From NCBI GenBank assembly GCA_028714995.1, contig JAQTLI010000155.1, positions 1 through 6,852 of the forward strand: a DNA stretch of 6,852 bases, written 5' to 3'. This document shows, piece after piece, positions 5,368-6,852 of the stretch. The stretch is from Methylobacter sp. GTDB lineage: Bacteria; Pseudomonadota; Gammaproteobacteria; Methylococcales; Methylomonadaceae. The notes beneath the pieces are model-generated. The model made no database searches. It was not told where the DNA came from and was given only the letters and a program-made list of their open reading frames with translations. Position 1 is the first letter of the stretch. Each line of letters opens with the position of its first letter. The position numbers and the translations under genes are program-made.

Positions 5368-6852
5368 ATGACAGAGTTACAACAAACAGATGTATTGATT
5401 CCAGTGTTACCGCTCAGAGATGTGGTGGTTTATCCGCACATGGTTATTCCCTTGTTTGTTGGCAGGGAAAAATCTATTGATGCTTTAGATGCGGCGATGA
5501 AGGACAACAAGCAGGTTTTGTTGGTTGCGCAAAAAGAAGCTGAGGTTGATGATCCTGATTTTGCAGATCTTTATGAGGTCGGTACTCTGGCCAATATTTT
5601 ACAGTTGTTAAAATTGCCTGATGGAACAGTCAAGGTTCTGGTGGAAGGGAGTGAGCGCAGCAAGGTTTTGCGCTATCAAGAAACCGGCAGTTTTTTTTCT
5701 GCAGTCGTGACAGAAATTAAAGATGTTTTAAGTATATCCGAGCAAGAACAGGATGTATTGCAACGGACAGTAATCAGTTCATTTGATCAATACGTCAAAT
5801 TAAATAATAAGGTCCCGCCGGAAGTATTGAATGCGCTGGCCGGTATTGATGATCCAAGTCGACTTGCCGATACAATGGCGGCGCATATGGCCTTAAAGGT
5901 TAATGAAAAGCAGGGTATTCTTGAAACTGCAGACATTGCAAAGCGCCTTGAAAATTTAATGACGCTAATGGAAGGGGAAGTCGATCTTCTTGAAATGGAG
6001 AAAAAAATTCGCGTCCGCGTTAAGCAGCAAATGGAGAAGAATCAAAGGGAATATTATCTGAATGAACAGATGAAAGCGATTCAAAAGGAATTGGGGGATA
6101 TGGATGATATTCCTAATGAAATTGAAGAACTGGAAAAGAAAATTGAAAGTGCCGGGCTATCGAAGGAAGCGAAAACAAAGGCGGATGCTGAACTTAATAA
6201 GCTCAAACAGATGTCGCCTATGTCGGCTGAGGCGACGGTGGTACGCAACTATATTGATTGGATGGTCAACGTTCCCTGGAAGAAAAAAACTAAAGTTCGG
6301 CATGATTTAAAGCATGCTGAGCAGGTTTTGGAAGCTGAACATTATGGTCTGGAAAAAGTCAAAGAGCGTATTCTTGAGTATCTTGCTGTTCAGCAGCGGG
6401 TAAAGCAGCTAAAAGGACCAATTTTGTGTTTGGTAGGGCCTCCAGGCGTAGGTAAAACCTCGTTGGGGGAGTCTATTGCCAGAGCGACCAATCGTAAATA
6501 TGTACGTATGGCGTTAGGCGGTGTGCGCGATGAGGCAGAAATTCGCGGACACAGGCGCACTTATATAGGCTCTATGCCGGGTAAGATATTACAGAATCTG
6601 GCCAAAGTGAAAACACGGAATCCGATGTTTTTACTGGATGAAATAGACAAAATGGCGGCAGACTTCCGTGGTGATCCTGCATCGGCTTTATTGGAAGTGC
6701 TGGATCCGGAACAGAATCATACTTTTTCAGATCATTATCTGGAAGTAGATTTTGATTTATCCGATGTGATGTTTGTCGCAACGGCAAACACTATGAATAT
6801 TCCTCCGGCATTGCTGGATAGAATGGAAGTCATACGTCTTGCAGGCTATACA
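5368..6852 (+). CDS. lon: ATP-dependent protease Lon, 5' part (first 495 codons)
   Basis: A reading frame open from ATG 5368 to the window end; the gene continues to the right. Lon is a homohexameric cytoplasmic AAA+ serine protease for damaged and regulatory proteins. The N-terminal substrate-binding domain starts with PVLPLRDVVVYPHMVIPLF (12-30), followed by the coiled-coil region EYYLNEQMKAIQKELG (about 229-244). The AAA+ module has Walker A GPPGVGKTS (357-365), the pore loop around Y399 in HRRTYIGSMPG, and Walker B FLLDEID (421-427); all sit one residue later than in E. coli Lon. The catalytic Ser-Lys protease domain is beyond the window. ATG 5368 gives the same N-terminal length before PVLPLRD as E. 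coli. An in-frame GTG at 5353, with AAGG at 5341-5344, would add five residues and is a real alternative. The gene has its own heat-shock promoter and is cut off from clpX by a strong terminator. Confidence 0.97.
   Translation, partial: MTELQQTDVLIPVLPLRDVVVYPHMVIPLFVGREKSIDALDAAMKDNKQVLLVAQKEAEVDDPDFADLYEVGTLANILQLLKLPDGTVKVLVEGSERSKVLRYQETGSFFSAVVTEIKDVLSISEQEQDVLQRTVISSFDQYVKLNNKVPPEVLNALAGIDDPSRLADTMAAHMALKVNEKQGILETADIAKRLENLMTLMEGEVDLLEMEKKIRVRVKQQMEKNQREYYLNEQMKAIQKELGDMDDIPNEIEELEKKIESAGLSKEAKTKADAELNKLKQMSPMSAEATVVRNYIDWMVNVPWKKKTKVRHDLKHAEQVLEAEHYGLEKVKERILEYLAVQQRVKQLKGPILCLVGPPGVGKTSLGESIARATNRKYVRMALGGVRDEAEIRGHRRTYIGSMPGKILQNLAKVKTRNPMFLLDEIDKMAADFRGDPASALLEVLDPEQNHTFSDHYLEVDFDLSDVMFVATANTMNIPPALLDRMEVIRLAGYT

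Noticed and set aside
6104..6310. A 68-codon plus-strand frame inside lon
   Set aside because: It is an out-of-frame, lysine/arginine-rich reading of the lon coiled-coil and linker region, with no family resemblance.

Overview
The window looks like chromosome from a Proteobacterium that uses the tetrahydromethanopterin/methanofuran route for one-carbon oxidation. The most likely source is a gammaproteobacterial methanotroph (Methylococcales type). Two things point there. The left edge holds the end of a bacterial formyltransferase/hydrolase subunit C gene (fhcC), a marker of methylotrophs and methanotrophs. The trigger factor, ClpP, ClpX and Lon proteins align closely, from memory, with gammaproteobacterial versions. 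Base composition is moderate and slightly AT-rich, and looks even across the window. A betaproteobacterial methylotroph is the main alternative.

Layout, all genes on the + strand: (1) 1-534, 3' part of fhcC, closed by an intrinsic terminator at 580-610. (2) 665-1516, a stand-alone radical SAM protein of unknown substrate. (3) 1635-1664, a near-consensus promoter feeding a tRNA-Leu(UAG) gene at 1683-1767. (4) 1882-5201, the tig-clpP-clpX proteostasis cluster. tig and clpP are 11 bases apart, and an 84-base structured spacer separates clpP from clpX. (5) 5218-5249, a strong terminator after clpX. (6) 5290-5317, a heat-shock (sigma-32/RpoH) promoter. (7) 5368 to the window end, the first 495 codons of lon, cut off before the protease domain.

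The right half is one protein-quality-control unit. Trigger factor meets nascent chains at the ribosome exit. ClpX unfolds substrates and threads them into the ClpP chamber. Lon degrades damaged and regulatory proteins. The sequence suggests the genes are not controlled alike: lon has its own terminator-insulated RpoH promoter, whereas I see no RpoH-type promoter before tig, clpP or clpX. No gene-free stretch exceeds 300 bases, and I see no mobile element, CRISPR array or minus-strand gene.

I found no obviously new multi-gene system. The points most worth a second look are non-coding: a three-arm, mutually exclusive pairing element (TTTCGAT / ATCGAAA / TTTCGAT) between clpP and clpX, preceded by a terminator-like hairpin that overlaps the clpP stop codon; and the structured, start-ambiguous 5' leader of lon. 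The radical SAM protein is the only protein here without a clear function.
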